Shown: positions 53,523 through 62,776 of the stretch, piece after piece | Layout: every line of letters begins with the position of its first letter | How positions within the stretch are numbered: the first letter of the stretch is position 1 | NCBI RefSeq assembly: GCF_005434945.1 | Contig: NZ_SKCH01000003.1 | Span: forward strand, 124,001 to 188,000 | Length of the DNA: 64,000 bases | From: Prescottella subtropica | GTDB taxonomy: Bacteria; Actinomycetota; Actinomycetes; Mycobacteriales; Mycobacteriaceae | Direction: 5' to 3' | Translations under genes and position numbers: made by a program | Notes under the pieces: generated by a model | The model's input: the letters and a program-made list of their open reading frames with translations, nothing else | Told to the model about the DNA's origin: nothing | Database searches by the model: none

Positions 53523-54650
53523 ATGAAGACCAAGGGCGCGTTGTTGTGGGGCGTGAACGAGAAGTGGTCGGTCGAGGAGATCGAGCTCGGTGATCCGGTC
53601 GCCGGTGAGGTGCAGATCCGCATGGAAGCCGCGGGCATGTGCCACTCCGACCACCACATCGTCACCGGTGCGACCCCGATGCCGTCCTACCCGGCCATGG
53701 GTGGCCACGAGGGCTCCGGCGTCATCATCAAGGTCGGCGCGGGCGTCACGGGCGTCGAGGTGGGCGACCACGTCGTGCTCTCGTTCATCCCGGCGTGCGG
53801 CCGCTGTCCGTCGTGTTCCGAAGGCCACTCCAACCTGTGCGACCTCGGCATGGGGCTGCTCAGCGGACAGGCCATCTCCGACGGCACCTACCGCATCCAG
53901 GCCCGCGGGGAGAACGTCATCCCGATGTGCCTGCTCGGCACGTTCTCGCCGTACATGACGGTCCACGAGTCCCAGGTCGTCAAGATCGACAAGGACATCC
54001 CGTTCGAGCTCGCGGCCCTCGTCGGCTGCGGTGTCCCGACCGGTTGGGGTTCGGCCACCCACGTCGCCGACATCAAGCCCGGTGACTCGGTCGCGATCAT
54101 CGGCATCGGTGGCGTCGGCCTGAGCGCACTGCAGGGTGCGGTCGCCTCCGGTGCCCGCCACGTGTTCGCGATCGACCCGGTGGAGTTCAAGCGCGAGCAG
54201 GCCCTCAAGTTCGGTGCCACCCACGCCTTCGCCTCCATGGAGGAGGCGATCGTCCCGATCATGGAGATCACGTGGGGCCGCATGTGTCAGACGACGATCA
54301 TCACCGTCGGTGAGATGCGCGGCGAGTACATCGACCCGGCCCTGACGCTGACCGCGAAGAACGGCCGCTGCGTCGTCACCGCGATGGGCCACATGGCCGA
54401 CATGGACGTCAAGCTCAACTCGTTCCTGTTCGCGATGCTGCAGAAGGATCTGCAGGGCAACATCTTCGGCGGCTGCAACGCCCGCGTCGACATCCCGAAC
54501 CTGCTCAACCTGTACCGGGCGGGCCTGCTCAACCTCCAGGACATGGTCACCCGCACCTACTCGCTCGAGCAGGTCAACGAGGGCTACCAGGACATGCTCG
54601 ACGGCAAGAACCTGCGCGGCGTCGTCCGCTACACCGAGGCCGACTGGTAG
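53523..54650 (+). CDS. NDMA-dependent (zinc) alcohol dehydrogenase
   Basis: A 375-residue medium-chain dehydrogenase. MCHSDHHIVTG carries the catalytic zinc ligand Cys with GGHEGSGVI, and CGRCPSCSEGHSNLC the structural zinc Cys4. IGIGGVGLSALQGA is the Rossmann NAD motif. The sequence matches the actinobacterial NDMA-dependent alcohol dehydrogenases that keep NAD(H) bound and often use mycofactocin as partner. Codon choice is very biased to the preferred GC-ending set, suggesting high expression. No other mycofactocin genes are in the window. Confidence 0.88.
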   Translation: MKTKGALLWGVNEKWSVEEIELGDPVAGEVQIRMEAAGMCHSDHHIVTGATPMPSYPAMGGHEGSGVIIKVGAGVTGVEVGDHVVLSFIPACGRCPSCSEGHSNLCDLGMGLLSGQAISDGTYRIQARGENVIPMCLLGTFSPYMTVHESQVVKIDKDIPFELAALVGCGVPTGWGSATHVADIKPGDSVAIIGIGGVGLSALQGAVASGARHVFAIDPVEFKREQALKFGATHAFASMEEAIVPIMEITWGRMCQTTIITVGEMRGEYIDPALTLTAKNGRCVVTAMGHMADMDVKLNSFLFAMLQKDLQGNIFGGCNARVDIPNLLNLYRAGLLNLQDMVTRTYSLEQVNEGYQDMLDGKNLRGVVRYTEADW

Positions 54651-54672
54651 ATCGACCCGCACGGGCCCCTCG

Positions 54673-54678
54673 TACTCT
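54673..54678 (+). promoter_or_regulatory. -10 element TACTCT of the serine hydrolase
   Basis: TACTCT ends 6 nt before the GTG at 54685, implying a leaderless transcript. Confidence 0.5.
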
Positions 54679-54684
54679 GATCGG

Positions 54685-55503
54685 GTGCAGATTCTCGATC
54701 GGATCGGGCAATGGCCGGTGGACAATGCCTCGGCCGCCGTCGTCTACGACGGTGGCCGGGGCATTGCGCATGTCGGGGACCGGCGGCGGGTGTATCCGCT
54801 GGCGTCGGTGACGAAACTGTTGTGCGCCTACGCCGCACTCGTCGCCGTCGAGGAGGGGGCGATCGAACTCGATCAGCCCGCCGGCCCGCCCGGCGCCACG
54901 GTGCGGCACCTGCTCGCCCACGCGTCCGGGGTCGCGTTCGGTGACCGCGGCGCGGCGGCGGCGCCCGGCGTCAAACGCATCTACTCGAGCGCCGGTTTCG
55001 AGATCCTCGCCGACCTCATCGCCGCCGAGACGGGTATCGCGTTCGCCGACTATCTCGCCGATGCCGTCTTCGTGCCCCTCGGCATGAGGGACGCCGCCCT
55101 CGTCGGCCCGGCCGGGCACGGTGCGCAGGCGAGCCTCGACGACCTGGCCGCGTTCGCCGCCGAACTGCTCCGGCCCACCCTGATCTCGGTGCAGACCCAC
55201 GCCGATGCCACCGGTGTCCAGTTCCCGGGGCTTCCGGGACTGCTCCCCGGCTACGGGTCGCAGCGCCCCAACGACTGGGGGCTCGGCTTCGAGATCCGCG
55301 ACGGCAAGTATCCGCACTGGACCGGCACCGGCAACTCGCCGGCCACCTACGGGCACTTCGGTCAGTCCGGCACCTTCCTGTGGGTGGATCCGCAGATCGA
55401 CGCGGCGTGCGTCGTCCTCACCGATCGGGCCTTCGGTGACTGGGCCAAACCGTTGTGGACGGAGCTCGGCGACGGCGTACTCGACGAGCTCGCCCGACGC
55501 TGA
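54685..55503 (+). CDS. Serine hydrolase, beta-lactamase-related family
   Basis: A 272-residue cytosolic-type serine hydrolase. The SxxK motif is SVTK (residues 41-44), YSSAGFEILADLIAAE is the second motif, and HFGQSGTF is the KTG-like third. It resembles class C beta-lactamase-fold esterases rather than true resistance enzymes. There is no signal peptide. GTG starts 34 nt after the alcohol dehydrogenase, with its own -10. Substrate is unknown. Confidence 0.85.
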   Translation: MQILDRIGQWPVDNASAAVVYDGGRGIAHVGDRRRVYPLASVTKLLCAYAALVAVEEGAIELDQPAGPPGATVRHLLAHASGVAFGDRGAAAAPGVKRIYSSAGFEILADLIAAETGIAFADYLADAVFVPLGMRDAALVGPAGHGAQASLDDLAAFAAELLRPTLISVQTHADATGVQFPGLPGLLPGYGSQRPNDWGLGFEIRDGKYPHWTGTGNSPATYGHFGQSGTFLWVDPQIDAACVVLTDRAFGDWAKPLWTELGDGVLDELARR

Positions 55504-55683
55504 CCGGACGAAACCGACCAATTTCGCGCTTCGACTGGCGTAACAGGTGCATCACAGGGCACACTGATCACCGGCGTGTTGCAGTGTCGTACATCACATA
55601 TCGCGATACCGCGTGCGCCGGACTCTGAGCTCTGCACGAGGCCGTTGGGGAAGACGTCCCTCGTCGAAGTCGGAGGTGTAGCA

Positions 55684-56193
55684 GTGCGCTCGTTGAACCA
55701 GTTCGCGGATGCGACGACCGGAGTGATCTACGTCCACTCGTCGCCCGCGGCCCTGTGCCCGCACATCGACTGGGCACTGACGTCGATCCTCGGCGTCCGC
55801 CCCGAGCTGCACTGGACACCGCAGCCGGCCGCCGACGGCACACTGCGAGCAACCCTCGACTGGGACAGCCCCGTCGGCACCGGCGCCCGGATCGCCGATG
55901 CGCTGCGGGCGTGGCCGCTGCTGTACTTCGAGGTCACCGAGGACCCCAGCGCCGGCGTCGACGGTGAACGCTTCAGCCACGCCCCGGGACTGGGCCTGTG
56001 GCGGGGCAACACGAGCGCCAACGGCGATGTCGTGGTGGGGGAGATGCGACTGCGCGCACTGCTCACCCGCGGCGCCGACAGCGTCGCCGCCGCTCTCGAA
56101 CACACCCTCGGGACCGCGTGGGACGACGCCCTCGAACCGCTGCGCTGCGGCGGGGACACCGCCGTCACCTGGCTGCGCCGCGACGTCGGCTGA
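55684..56193 (+). CDS. DUF3145 domain protein
   Basis: A 169-residue protein whose start MRSLNQFADATTGVIYVHSS and CPHIDWALTSILG mark it as DUF3145, a conserved actinobacterial family. GDVVVGEMRLRALL and a C-terminal WDDALEPLRCGGDTAV follow. GGAGG lies 7 nt before the GTG. It has no known function in my memory. A 180-nt upstream gap has no clear operator. Confidence 0.82.
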   Translation: MRSLNQFADATTGVIYVHSSPAALCPHIDWALTSILGVRPELHWTPQPAADGTLRATLDWDSPVGTGARIADALRAWPLLYFEVTEDPSAGVDGERFSHAPGLGLWRGNTSANGDVVVGEMRLRALLTRGADSVAAALEHTLGTAWDDALEPLRCGGDTAVTWLRRDVG

Positions 56194-56219
56194 TCACCGG
56201 CGGTCCCACCGGCGAGAAA

Positions 56220-57125
56220 TCAGACCGTCAGCTTCGTGCGGAGCACCGCGAGGGTGTCGGCGGACAGGCCGAGACCCTCGGACAGGTAGGTGTCGACACT
56301 GCCGAACTGCGCGTCGATCTCGTCGAATCCGGCGGTGAGGAATGCGGGGGAGACACCCATGAGGACCCGCATCGCCTCGCCCGCCTGCGCGCCCTTCGCG
56401 GCCGACACCTGCGCGGCCTTCGCCTCGATCGACGCCTGCGAATACTCGTTCGTGAGCAGGTAGTTCTCCATCACGGTCGCCTCGTCGACCCCCGCGATCG
56501 TCAGCAGCATCGCACTGGTCCAGCCCGCCCGATCCTTACCGGCGGTGCAGTGGAACAGCAGCGGGCCGTCGGTCGACGCCATCTCCGTCAGCAGGGTGCC
56601 GAACTGGGCGCGCATCGCCGGATTGGACACGAACTGCCGGTTGGCGTCGACGAGCACGGCAGCGGCACTCTCCGGGGTGGACAGGTCGACGGACGAGGTC
56701 ACCGCACCGCTGGAGGCGTCCCCGAGAATGTTCACGTTCGTGTACTCCGCGCCGGCGGGAACCCGGTCGGCGGCCTTCGCGATCTCCGCGGTGGTCCGCA
56801 GATCGAAGATCCGGGCGATACCGAGCGTGTCCAGGACCGCGGCGTCCGCGTCGGTGGTGGTCAGGGCATTCGACCGGTAGACGACGCCCTCACGGATGCG
56901 GCGCCCGTCGACGGTGGTGTAGCCGCCGTCCGGACCGGCGAGATCGCGGAAATTGTCGATCGAGGCCAGCCGTGGCGCCGGTGCGGCCACACTCGCCGAC
57001 GTCGTGGCCGACGTCGTGGCGTCCGCGGACGGTGCGGCGGCGACGTCGCCCGTCGACTGGCCGCATCCGGTCAGGACGACGGTCAGGGCGGTGGCGACAC
57101 CGACGACGGCGAGGCGAGTGTTCAC
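56220..57125 (-). CDS. Secreted lipoprotein tyrosine phosphatase (CX5R)
   Basis: A 301-residue exported phosphatase. Signal peptide with lipobox LTGC (Cys near residue 21), then an Ala/Thr-rich linker. NFRDLAGPDG and VYRSNAL are early family blocks, and HCTAGKDRAGWTSAML is the catalytic P-loop (Cys-x5-Arg). It is like secreted dual-specificity or PtpB-type phosphatases. A lipid anchor places it on the outer face, where it may act on phosphoproteins or phospholipids. Confidence 0.85.
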   Translation of the reverse strand: MNTRLAVVGVATALTVVLTGCGQSTGDVAAAPSADATTSATTSASVAAPAPRLASIDNFRDLAGPDGGYTTVDGRRIREGVVYRSNALTTTDADAAVLDTLGIARIFDLRTTAEIAKAADRVPAGAEYTNVNILGDASSGAVTSSVDLSTPESAAAVLVDANRQFVSNPAMRAQFGTLLTEMASTDGPLLFHCTAGKDRAGWTSAMLLTIAGVDEATVMENYLLTNEYSQASIEAKAAQVSAAKGAQAGEAMRVLMGVSPAFLTAGFDEIDAQFGSVDTYLSEGLGLSADTLAVLRTKLTV

Positions 57126-57208
57126 GAATTCTCCTTCGAGCGATCACAACTGGTGCAGCGGATCGTGGACGAAGGACCTGACCGGAACATGTCCGGTCGG
57201 TGAACGAA

Positions 57209-57248
57209 CGAGGGGCCGCCTCCACACGACGGTGGAGGCGGCCCCTCG
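57209..57248 (-). terminator. Terminator of the FAS-II operon (after accD6)
   Basis: A perfect 17-bp stem with a 6-nt loop (arms 57209-57225 and 57232-57248) lies 22 nt past the accD6 stop (minus strand). A modest T-rich stretch follows on that strand. Confidence 0.8.
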
Positions 57249-57269
57249 GGGGTCGGGAGAACAGGCCCG

Positions 57270-58703
57270 TTACAGCGGAATGTTCTTGTGCCGGCCGCGG
57301 GCCGCGGGCGCCGCGGCGAGGGCCGCGGTGATGACGCTGCGGGTCTTGGCCGGGTCGATCGTCTCGTCGACGACACCGATCGAGATGGCGCGTCCGACAC
57401 CACCGGCGATGGCCTCGTGCTCGGCGGCGAGCTGCTCGTGCAGCGCCTCGCGCTCCTCCTCCGGGGCGGCCGCGAGGGCTCGCTTGTGCAGGATGCCGAC
57501 GGCCGCCTTGGCGCCCATGACCGCGACCTCCGACTCGGGCCACGCGTACACGGCGGTCGCGCCGAGGGCACGGGAGTTCATCGCGATGTAGGCGCCGCCG
57601 TAGATCTTGCGGGTCACCAGTGTGACGCGGGGGACGGACGCCTCGGCGAACGCGTGCAGCAGCTTCGCGCCGCGGCGCACGACACCCTCCCATTCCATGC
57701 TCACACCGGGCAGGTAGCCGGGAACGTCGACGATGACGACCAGCGGAATACCGAACGCGTCGCACAGGCGCACGAAGCGGGCCGACTTCTCGGCGCTCTC
57801 CGAGTTGAGGCAGCCGCCCAGGCGCAGCGGATTGTTCGCGATGACGCCGACCGTGCGGCCACCGAGACGACCGACACCGGTGACGATGCTGCGGGCCCAC
57901 CCGGCCTGCAGTTCCTCGAAGCTCGACTCGCCCTCGACGTTGTCCAGGAACTCGTGGACGATCGGGCGCACGTCGTAGGCGCGCTTGGCCGACGCGGGCA
58001 TCAGGGCCCGCAGATCGGTGTCGCCGCGTTCGGCGGCGGCCACGTCGAACGTGCCCTGCTCGCAGAACATCGACACCAGACGGCGGGCGCGGTGGTAGGC
58101 GTCGTCCTCGTCGCGGGCGATGACGTGTGCGACACCGGACTTCTTGCCGTGCGTCTCGGGGCCACCGAGGGTGGCCATGTCGACCTGCTCGCCGGTGACG
58201 GACTTGACCACGTCGGGGCCGGTGACGAACACGCGGCCCTCCGGCGCCATGATCACGACGTCGGTGAGGGCGGGCCCGTATGCGGCGCCGCCGGCGGCGA
58301 AACCGAGGACGACGGAGATCTGCGGGACGAGACCGGACGCGCGGACCATGGCCTCGAAGACCAGGCCGACGGCGTGCAGGGCCTCGACACCTTCGGCGAG
58401 CCGGGCGCCACCGGAATGCCACAGGCCGACGACAGGCGCCTGTTCGGCGATCGCGGTGTCGATGGCGGCGACGATGTGCTTGCAGCCGTCGACTCCCATT
58501 GCGCCACCCATGACGGTGGCGTCGGAGCAGTAGGCGATGGTGCGGACGCCGTCGATCTCACCGGCAGCGGCGAGGACACCGGACTTGTCGCGCTCGTGCA
58601 GCGGCGTGACGGTGCCGGCGTCGAACAGATTCGCGAGCCGGGCGAGCGGGTCGCGCGGATCGGTGGTTGCTTCGGAATGCGTCGCGGGAGCCGTGACGGT
58701 CAT
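57270..58703 (-). CDS. accD6: Acyl-CoA carboxylase beta subunit AccD6
   Basis: A 477-residue carboxyltransferase. GFAAGGAAYGPAL, GRVFVTGPDVVKSVTGE and PGYLPGVSMEWEG are AccD blocks. It transfers CO2 from biotin to acetyl/propionyl-CoA, feeding malonyl-CoA into FAS-II and mycolate elongation. It ends the operon that starts at fabD, like mycobacterial Rv2247. The start ATG is 101 nt after the kasA stop. The expected partner biotin subunit is not in the window. Confidence 0.94.
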   Translation of the reverse strand: MTVTAPATHSEATTDPRDPLARLANLFDAGTVTPLHERDKSGVLAAAGEIDGVRTIAYCSDATVMGGAMGVDGCKHIVAAIDTAIAEQAPVVGLWHSGGARLAEGVEALHAVGLVFEAMVRASGLVPQISVVLGFAAGGAAYGPALTDVVIMAPEGRVFVTGPDVVKSVTGEQVDMATLGGPETHGKKSGVAHVIARDEDDAYHRARRLVSMFCEQGTFDVAAAERGDTDLRALMPASAKRAYDVRPIVHEFLDNVEGESSFEELQAGWARSIVTGVGRLGGRTVGVIANNPLRLGGCLNSESAEKSARFVRLCDAFGIPLVVIVDVPGYLPGVSMEWEGVVRRGAKLLHAFAEASVPRVTLVTRKIYGGAYIAMNSRALGATAVYAWPESEVAVMGAKAAVGILHKRALAAAPEEEREALHEQLAAEHEAIAGGVGRAISIGVVDETIDPAKTRSVITAALAAAPAARGRHKNIPL

Positions 58704-58804
58704 CGTGTTCTCCTTGAACGAGAGCCCACGCAGGGGCGAGATTTCGTAGGTGGGGACCCCGTGTGCGGAGTCCCCACCCGGCGATCGAAGTGGGGTCGGG
58801 CCGG

Positions 58805-60052
58805 TTATGCCCGGCCGAAAGCGAGCGCGACGTTGTGCCCACCGAAACCGAACGAATTGTTGATCGCGAAATCGATGTCGCCGTACCGGGGTTCACCCTT
58901 CACGACGTCCAGATCGATCTCCGGATCCTGATTGTCGAGATTGAGCGTGGGGGGAATGACGCCCTCACGCACACTCAGGACCGTGAGCACTGCCTCGAGC
59001 GCGCCGACAGCGCCGATCGAGTGGCCCAGTGCCGACTTCGGCGCATACACCGCGGCATGCGTACCGACCGCGGCCGTGATGGCGGCGGCCTCGGCGAGAT
59101 CACCGATCGGGGTCGCAGTCGCATGCGCGTTGATGTGCTTGATGTCGGACTTGGTGAGACCTGCGGTCTCGATGGCCCGGGTCATCGCGCGCGCCGCCCC
59201 GGTCCCCGCCGGGTCCGGCGCCACGATGTGGAAACCGTCCGAGGTGATCCCGGCGCCCAGCAGGCGGGCATGGATCGTCGCCCCGCGCGCCTTCGCATGC
59301 TCCTCGGTCTCGAGGACCATGAGGGCGCCGGCCTCACCGAAGACGAAGCCGTCCCGGTCCTTGTCGAAGGGCCGCGAGGCCGCCTTCGGGTCGTCGTTGC
59401 GGGTACTGAGCGCGCGCATCATGGCGAAGCTCGCGATCGGAACGGCGTCGATGTTGCCCTCGACGCCGCCCGTGACGACGATGTCCGCGTCGCCCATCGC
59501 GATCATGCGGAACGCATGCGCAATGGCCTCCGACCCGGACGAACACGCCGACACCGGCGTGATGACACCGGCGCGTGCGCCGAGCTCGAGTCCCACGGTG
59601 GCCGACGGACCGTTCGGCATCACCATCTGGACTGCGAACGGCGACACCTTGCGGTAGCCGCCGCTGCGGAGCTTCTCGGACGCGTCGATGAGTGCCTCAC
59701 CGCCGCCGATCCCGGTGCCGATGACAACCCCGAGGCGATCCTTGTCGACCTCGGGGCTGCCGGCGTTCTGCCAGACCTGCCGACCCATCACCAGAGCGAG
59801 CCGCTCCACGAAACTCATCCGACGGCTCTCGACCCGGCTCAGTGCATCGTCGAACGGGACCTTCAACTGGCCACCGAAACGCACCGGCAGATCGAACTCC
59901 TCGACGAACGAGCCGTGGAGAACGTCGATCCCGCTCTCACCGGCCAGCAGGCCCTTCCATGTGCCATCCACATCACCAGCCACCGACGTCGTGGCCGCGA
60001 GGCTCGTGACGACGATGTTGGGAAAGCTCCCTCGGGTAGAAGCGGAAGTCAC
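58805..60052 (-). CDS. kasA: Beta-ketoacyl-ACP synthase KasA
   Basis: A 415-residue ketosynthase of the FabF/Kas type. The catalytic Cys is in [13 protein letters not shown], His in [11 protein letters not shown] and the second His in [10 protein letters not shown], with the Cys-His-His triad complete. It condenses malonyl-ACP with growing acyl-ACP, extending meromycolate-type chains. GTG start 60050-60052. In M. tuberculosis a second synthase KasB follows; here accD6 follows directly. Confidence 0.95.
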   Translation of the reverse strand: MTSASTRGSFPNIVVTSLAATTSVAGDVDGTWKGLLAGESGIDVLHGSFVEEFDLPVRFGGQLKVPFDDALSRVESRRMSFVERLALVMGRQVWQNAGSPEVDKDRLGVVIGTGIGGGEALIDASEKLRSGGYRKVSPFAVQMVMPNGPSATVGLELGARAGVITPVSACSSGSEAIAHAFRMIAMGDADIVVTGGVEGNIDAVPIASFAMMRALSTRNDDPKAASRPFDKDRDGFVFGEAGALMVLETEEHAKARGATIHARLLGAGITSDGFHIVAPDPAGTGAARAMTRAIETAGLTKSDIKHINAHATATPIGDLAEAAAITAAVGTHAAVYAPKSALGHSIGAVGALEAVLTVLSVREGVIPPTLNLDNQDPEIDLDVVKGEPRYGDIDFAINNSFGFGGHNVALAFGRA

Positions 60053-60059
60053 GGGTGGC

Positions 60060-60371
60060 CTACTCGTTGTCGTTCTTCGCGGCGTCGAGCTTGGCCTTGG
60101 CGGCCTCGGCAGCGTCGCCGCCCTGGGCCTCGAGCTTCTGGATGTAGGAGACGGCATCGCCGACGGTGCGCAGCCCGGCCAGATCCTCGTCCGGGATCTT
60201 CACGCCGTACTTGTCCTCGGTCTGCACCGCGATCTCGACCATCGACAGCGAGTCGATGTCCAGGTCGTCGACGAACGACTTGTCGATCGTCACCTCGGAC
60301 GGCTCGATGCCGGTGACCTCTTCGATGATCTCGGCGAGGCCGGAGATGATGTCTTCCTGGTTGGTTGCCAC
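60060..60371 (-). CDS. acpM: Meromycolate-extension acyl carrier protein
   Basis: A 103-residue acyl carrier protein. [14 protein letters not shown] contains the Ser that takes phosphopantetheine. The C-terminal [20 protein letters not shown] is the extended acidic/basic tail seen in AcpM-type proteins, here a little shorter. It carries the growing chain between FabD, KasA and the rest of FAS-II. GTG start 60369-60371 after AAGGGG. It lies 20 nt after fabD. Confidence 0.95.
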   Translation of the reverse strand: MATNQEDIISGLAEIIEEVTGIEPSEVTIDKSFVDDLDIDSLSMVEIAVQTEDKYGVKIPDEDLAGLRTVGDAVSYIQKLEAQGGDAAEAAKAKLDAAKNDNE

Positions 60372-60391
60372 GTGGGTGGTCCCCTTCTTCG

Positions 60392-61300
60392 TCAGATGAA
60401 TTCCGCGAGTGCGGAAAGGTTGTCGGATTCCTTGAGCGCGACGGTCGGTGTGCCGCGCATCTCCCGCTTGGCGATCCCGATCAGGGTGCCGGCGGGAGGG
60501 AGTTCCGCGATCGCCGTGACCTGCGCGTCCCGCAGGCTCGCGGTGCACAGATCCCAGCGCACAGGTCGGGTCACCTGTGCGGCCAGCTTGGACAGGGCGT
60601 CCGCGCCGGAGGTCACCGGCGCGCCGTCCGCGTTGGAGAGCAACGTCCGGACCGGATCCTGCGGCGTGATCCGGGACGCGGCCTCGGCGACCGCGTCCTG
60701 GGCCGGGGCCATGAACCGGGTGTGGAACGCGCCCGCCACCGGCAGGGCCCGCACGCGGGCCTTCTCCGGCGGGTTCGCGGCGAGCTGCTCGAGCGCGTCG
60801 AGCCGGCCGGCCGCGACGATCTGCCCGACCGCGTTGCGGTTGGCCGGGGTGAGATCGAGTTCCTCGAGGCGGGCGAGGACGGCCGCCTCGTCGCCGCCGA
60901 GGACGGCGGACATTCCGGTGGGTTCGAGCGCGCACGCCTTGGCCATCTCGCCGCCGCGGATCGCGGCGAGCCGCACCGCGTCGTCGGCGGAGAGGACCCC
61001 GGCGACGGCCGCGGCCGCGAGTTCACCGACCGAATGGCCGGCGACGACGGTGTCGGCGGGGACGAGTCCCCGCCGCTCGAGCTCCTCGTAGGCGAGGAGG
61101 GCGGACGCCACCACGAGCGGCTGGGTCACGGCGGTGTCCGTGATCTCCTCGGCCGTGGCGGTGGTGCCCAGACGTACCAGGTCGAGGCCGGCGGCCTTCG
61201 ACCACAGTGCGACGCGATCGTGTGCGCCCGGCAGCTCCAGCCATGGGCTGAGCATGCCGGGGGTTTGTGAGCCCTGACCCGGGGCGAGCAACGAAATCAC
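60392..61300 (-). CDS. fabD: Malonyl-CoA:ACP transacylase FabD
   Basis: A 302-residue acyltransferase. LLAPGQGSQ at the N-terminus, the active-site GHSVGELAAAAVAG (Ser) and AFHTRFM (His) are complete. It loads malonyl onto AcpM. The GTG at 61298-61300 follows a weak SD. The upstream 128 nt contains a perfect palindrome for the mabR regulator. It is the first structural gene of the fabD-acpM-kasA-accD6 operon. Confidence 0.95.
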   Translation of the reverse strand: MISLLAPGQGSQTPGMLSPWLELPGAHDRVALWSKAAGLDLVRLGTTATAEEITDTAVTQPLVVASALLAYEELERRGLVPADTVVAGHSVGELAAAAVAGVLSADDAVRLAAIRGGEMAKACALEPTGMSAVLGGDEAAVLARLEELDLTPANRNAVGQIVAAGRLDALEQLAANPPEKARVRALPVAGAFHTRFMAPAQDAVAEAASRITPQDPVRTLLSNADGAPVTSGADALSKLAAQVTRPVRWDLCTASLRDAQVTAIAELPPAGTLIGIAKREMRGTPTVALKESDNLSALAEFI

Positions 61301-61366
61301 GCATTCCAGGGAACACCGTTGCGGTGGTGACGGGAGATGTTGCCGGGAATGAAACCTGGACACGTG

Positions 61367-61387
61367 TTTTGTAGGTTTCCCACAAAA
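61367..61387. promoter_or_regulatory. Palindromic operator upstream of fabD (MabR-type)
   Basis: TTTTGT-N9-ACAAAA is a perfect interrupted palindrome between mabR and fabD. From memory, mycobacterial MabR controls the fasII operon through a similar inverted repeat. The site is 67-87 nt before the fabD start. Confidence 0.7.
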
Positions 61388-61428
61388 TTCCACGTCGGCG
61401 CCGGCTATCGAATCCGAAGGCTTCCGTG

Positions 61429-62763
61429 TTACGTCCCGACGCTCCGGATTGTGAACTTTGCGCCGGATGGGCCGGAAGTCGATGTTTGAACAGGTGTTTG
61501 GCCAAGTCGCCCGACTGTCGCTGCGACGCGCAACACATAGGCGTCCCGAGGGTTCGTCGGGTCACGTCCGGTGATCTCCGCAATTCGCTTCAGCCGGTAC
61601 CGAACCGTATTTGGATGAACAAACAGCTGACGGGCACACGCCTCGACGGCGCCACCGGAGTCCAGGTAGGTGTCGAGGGTCTCGGCGAGCGCGGTGCCCG
61701 CGAGCGCCAGAGGATGAATCAAGCGTTCGTTCAGATCGGCCACCGCGGCGGTGTCGCCGAGCAGGGCCCGCTCGGGCAGCAGATCGGCGGCGGACACCGG
61801 ACGCGGCGCCCCGCGCCAGCCCGCGACCGCGTCCATCCCGGCCAGAGCCTCGACCGCACTCGAATGCGCGGCACTCAGGCTCGGCATGGTCGGACCGATC
61901 ACGACCGGTCCGGCGGAGAAACCGGCCATCAGCTCGGCCATGAACTCGAGGGCCTTCTTGCTGCCGCCGAGTTCGCCGCTGATCACCATCACCAGGCGCT
62001 CACCCTGCACCACCGCCAGCGCCGCCCGCCCGTGCTTACGGGCCGTCGTGTGGACGGTGCCGACCACCGCGACACTCTCCTCTGGTGGGGGAGTGCCGAC
62101 GATCACCGTCGCCGGGGCGGACGCGTTCCAGTTCAGTGTCGCGGCCCGCGACTGCAGATCGGTCCCGGTGTCGCCGCGCACCACCGCGTCCACCACCAGA
62201 GCCTCGAGCCGGGTGTCCCACGCGCCACGCGACTCGGCGGCGCTCGCGTACACCGCGGCCGCCGCGAACCCCAGCTCGCGGCCGTACCGCAGGATCGCCT
62301 CGGTCAGCGCCACCAGCTGGCGGTCGTTGCGGGCGAGAGCCGGCAGCCGCTGCTCGAAGAATTCCATCGCGACCCGCACCATGTCGACGGTCTGGCGCAG
62401 CGTCAACCGGCGCGCCAGATCCTGCGGGATCACCTGGAAGGCGTCGATGCTGAACCGGATGTCGGCGTCCGAGTCCGTCAGCCACTCGAGGAAACTCACC
62501 ACCGACCGCTGCACGATCATCTGCACGCTGGCCCGCTGCTCGGCATCCAGGTCGGTGAAGAACGGCAACTCGTCCTGCATCGAGGCGATCGCCTCGGTCG
62601 ACAACCGGCCCGAGAACTGCTTGACCCGGCGCAGCAGGGCATCCGGCAGCGAATCCCGGCTCGGGCGGCCCGACAGGGTCGGGGGCGGCGGCTGATACCG
62701 CGTCCGGCGCGGCGCCACCGGGGCGGGAGCGGTGTCCGGCGATTCCGGCGGTTCGATGGACAT
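61429..62763 (-). CDS. mabR: MabR-type transcriptional regulator of FAS-II (PucR/CdaR-like HTH)
   Basis: A 444-residue regulator. A Pro-rich N-terminus and a helical GGDEF-like/PucR-like core (RQLVALTEAILRYGRELGF, AVVGTVHTTARKHGRAALAV) end in the PucR helix-turn-helix with HPNTVRYRLKRIAEITGRD. By position (aceE-mabR-fabD) it matches mycobacterial Rv2242/MabR, a repressor of FAS-II genes sensing acyl-CoA. ATG 62763 is chosen because TATGTT lies 7 nt upstream (leaderless); the upstream ATG 62775 falls in that hexamer. Confidence 0.88.
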   Translation of the reverse strand: MSIEPPESPDTAPAPVAPRRTRYQPPPPTLSGRPSRDSLPDALLRRVKQFSGRLSTEAIASMQDELPFFTDLDAEQRASVQMIVQRSVVSFLEWLTDSDADIRFSIDAFQVIPQDLARRLTLRQTVDMVRVAMEFFEQRLPALARNDRQLVALTEAILRYGRELGFAAAAVYASAAESRGAWDTRLEALVVDAVVRGDTGTDLQSRAATLNWNASAPATVIVGTPPPEESVAVVGTVHTTARKHGRAALAVVQGERLVMVISGELGGSKKALEFMAELMAGFSAGPVVIGPTMPSLSAAHSSAVEALAGMDAVAGWRGAPRPVSAADLLPERALLGDTAAVADLNERLIHPLALAGTALAETLDTYLDSGGAVEACARQLFVHPNTVRYRLKRIAEITGRDPTNPRDAYVLRVAATVGRLGQTPVQTSTSGPSGAKFTIRSVGT

Positions 62764-62770
62764 GCAGAGG

Positions 62771-62776
62771 AACATA
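62771..62776 (-). promoter_or_regulatory. -10 element TATGTT of mabR
   Basis: On the minus strand TATGTT ends 7 nt before the mabR ATG. It sits directly beside the aceE hairpin (62777-62826), so termination and initiation are packed together. Confidence 0.55.

Noticed and set aside
50214-57125. Genomic island inserted at the CAT tRNA
   Set aside because: No integrase, no repeat of the tRNA 3' end and no change in GC or codon use were seen.
58704-58804. Remnant of kasB between kasA and accD6
   Set aside because: The 101-nt gap has no ketosynthase-like residues in any frame.
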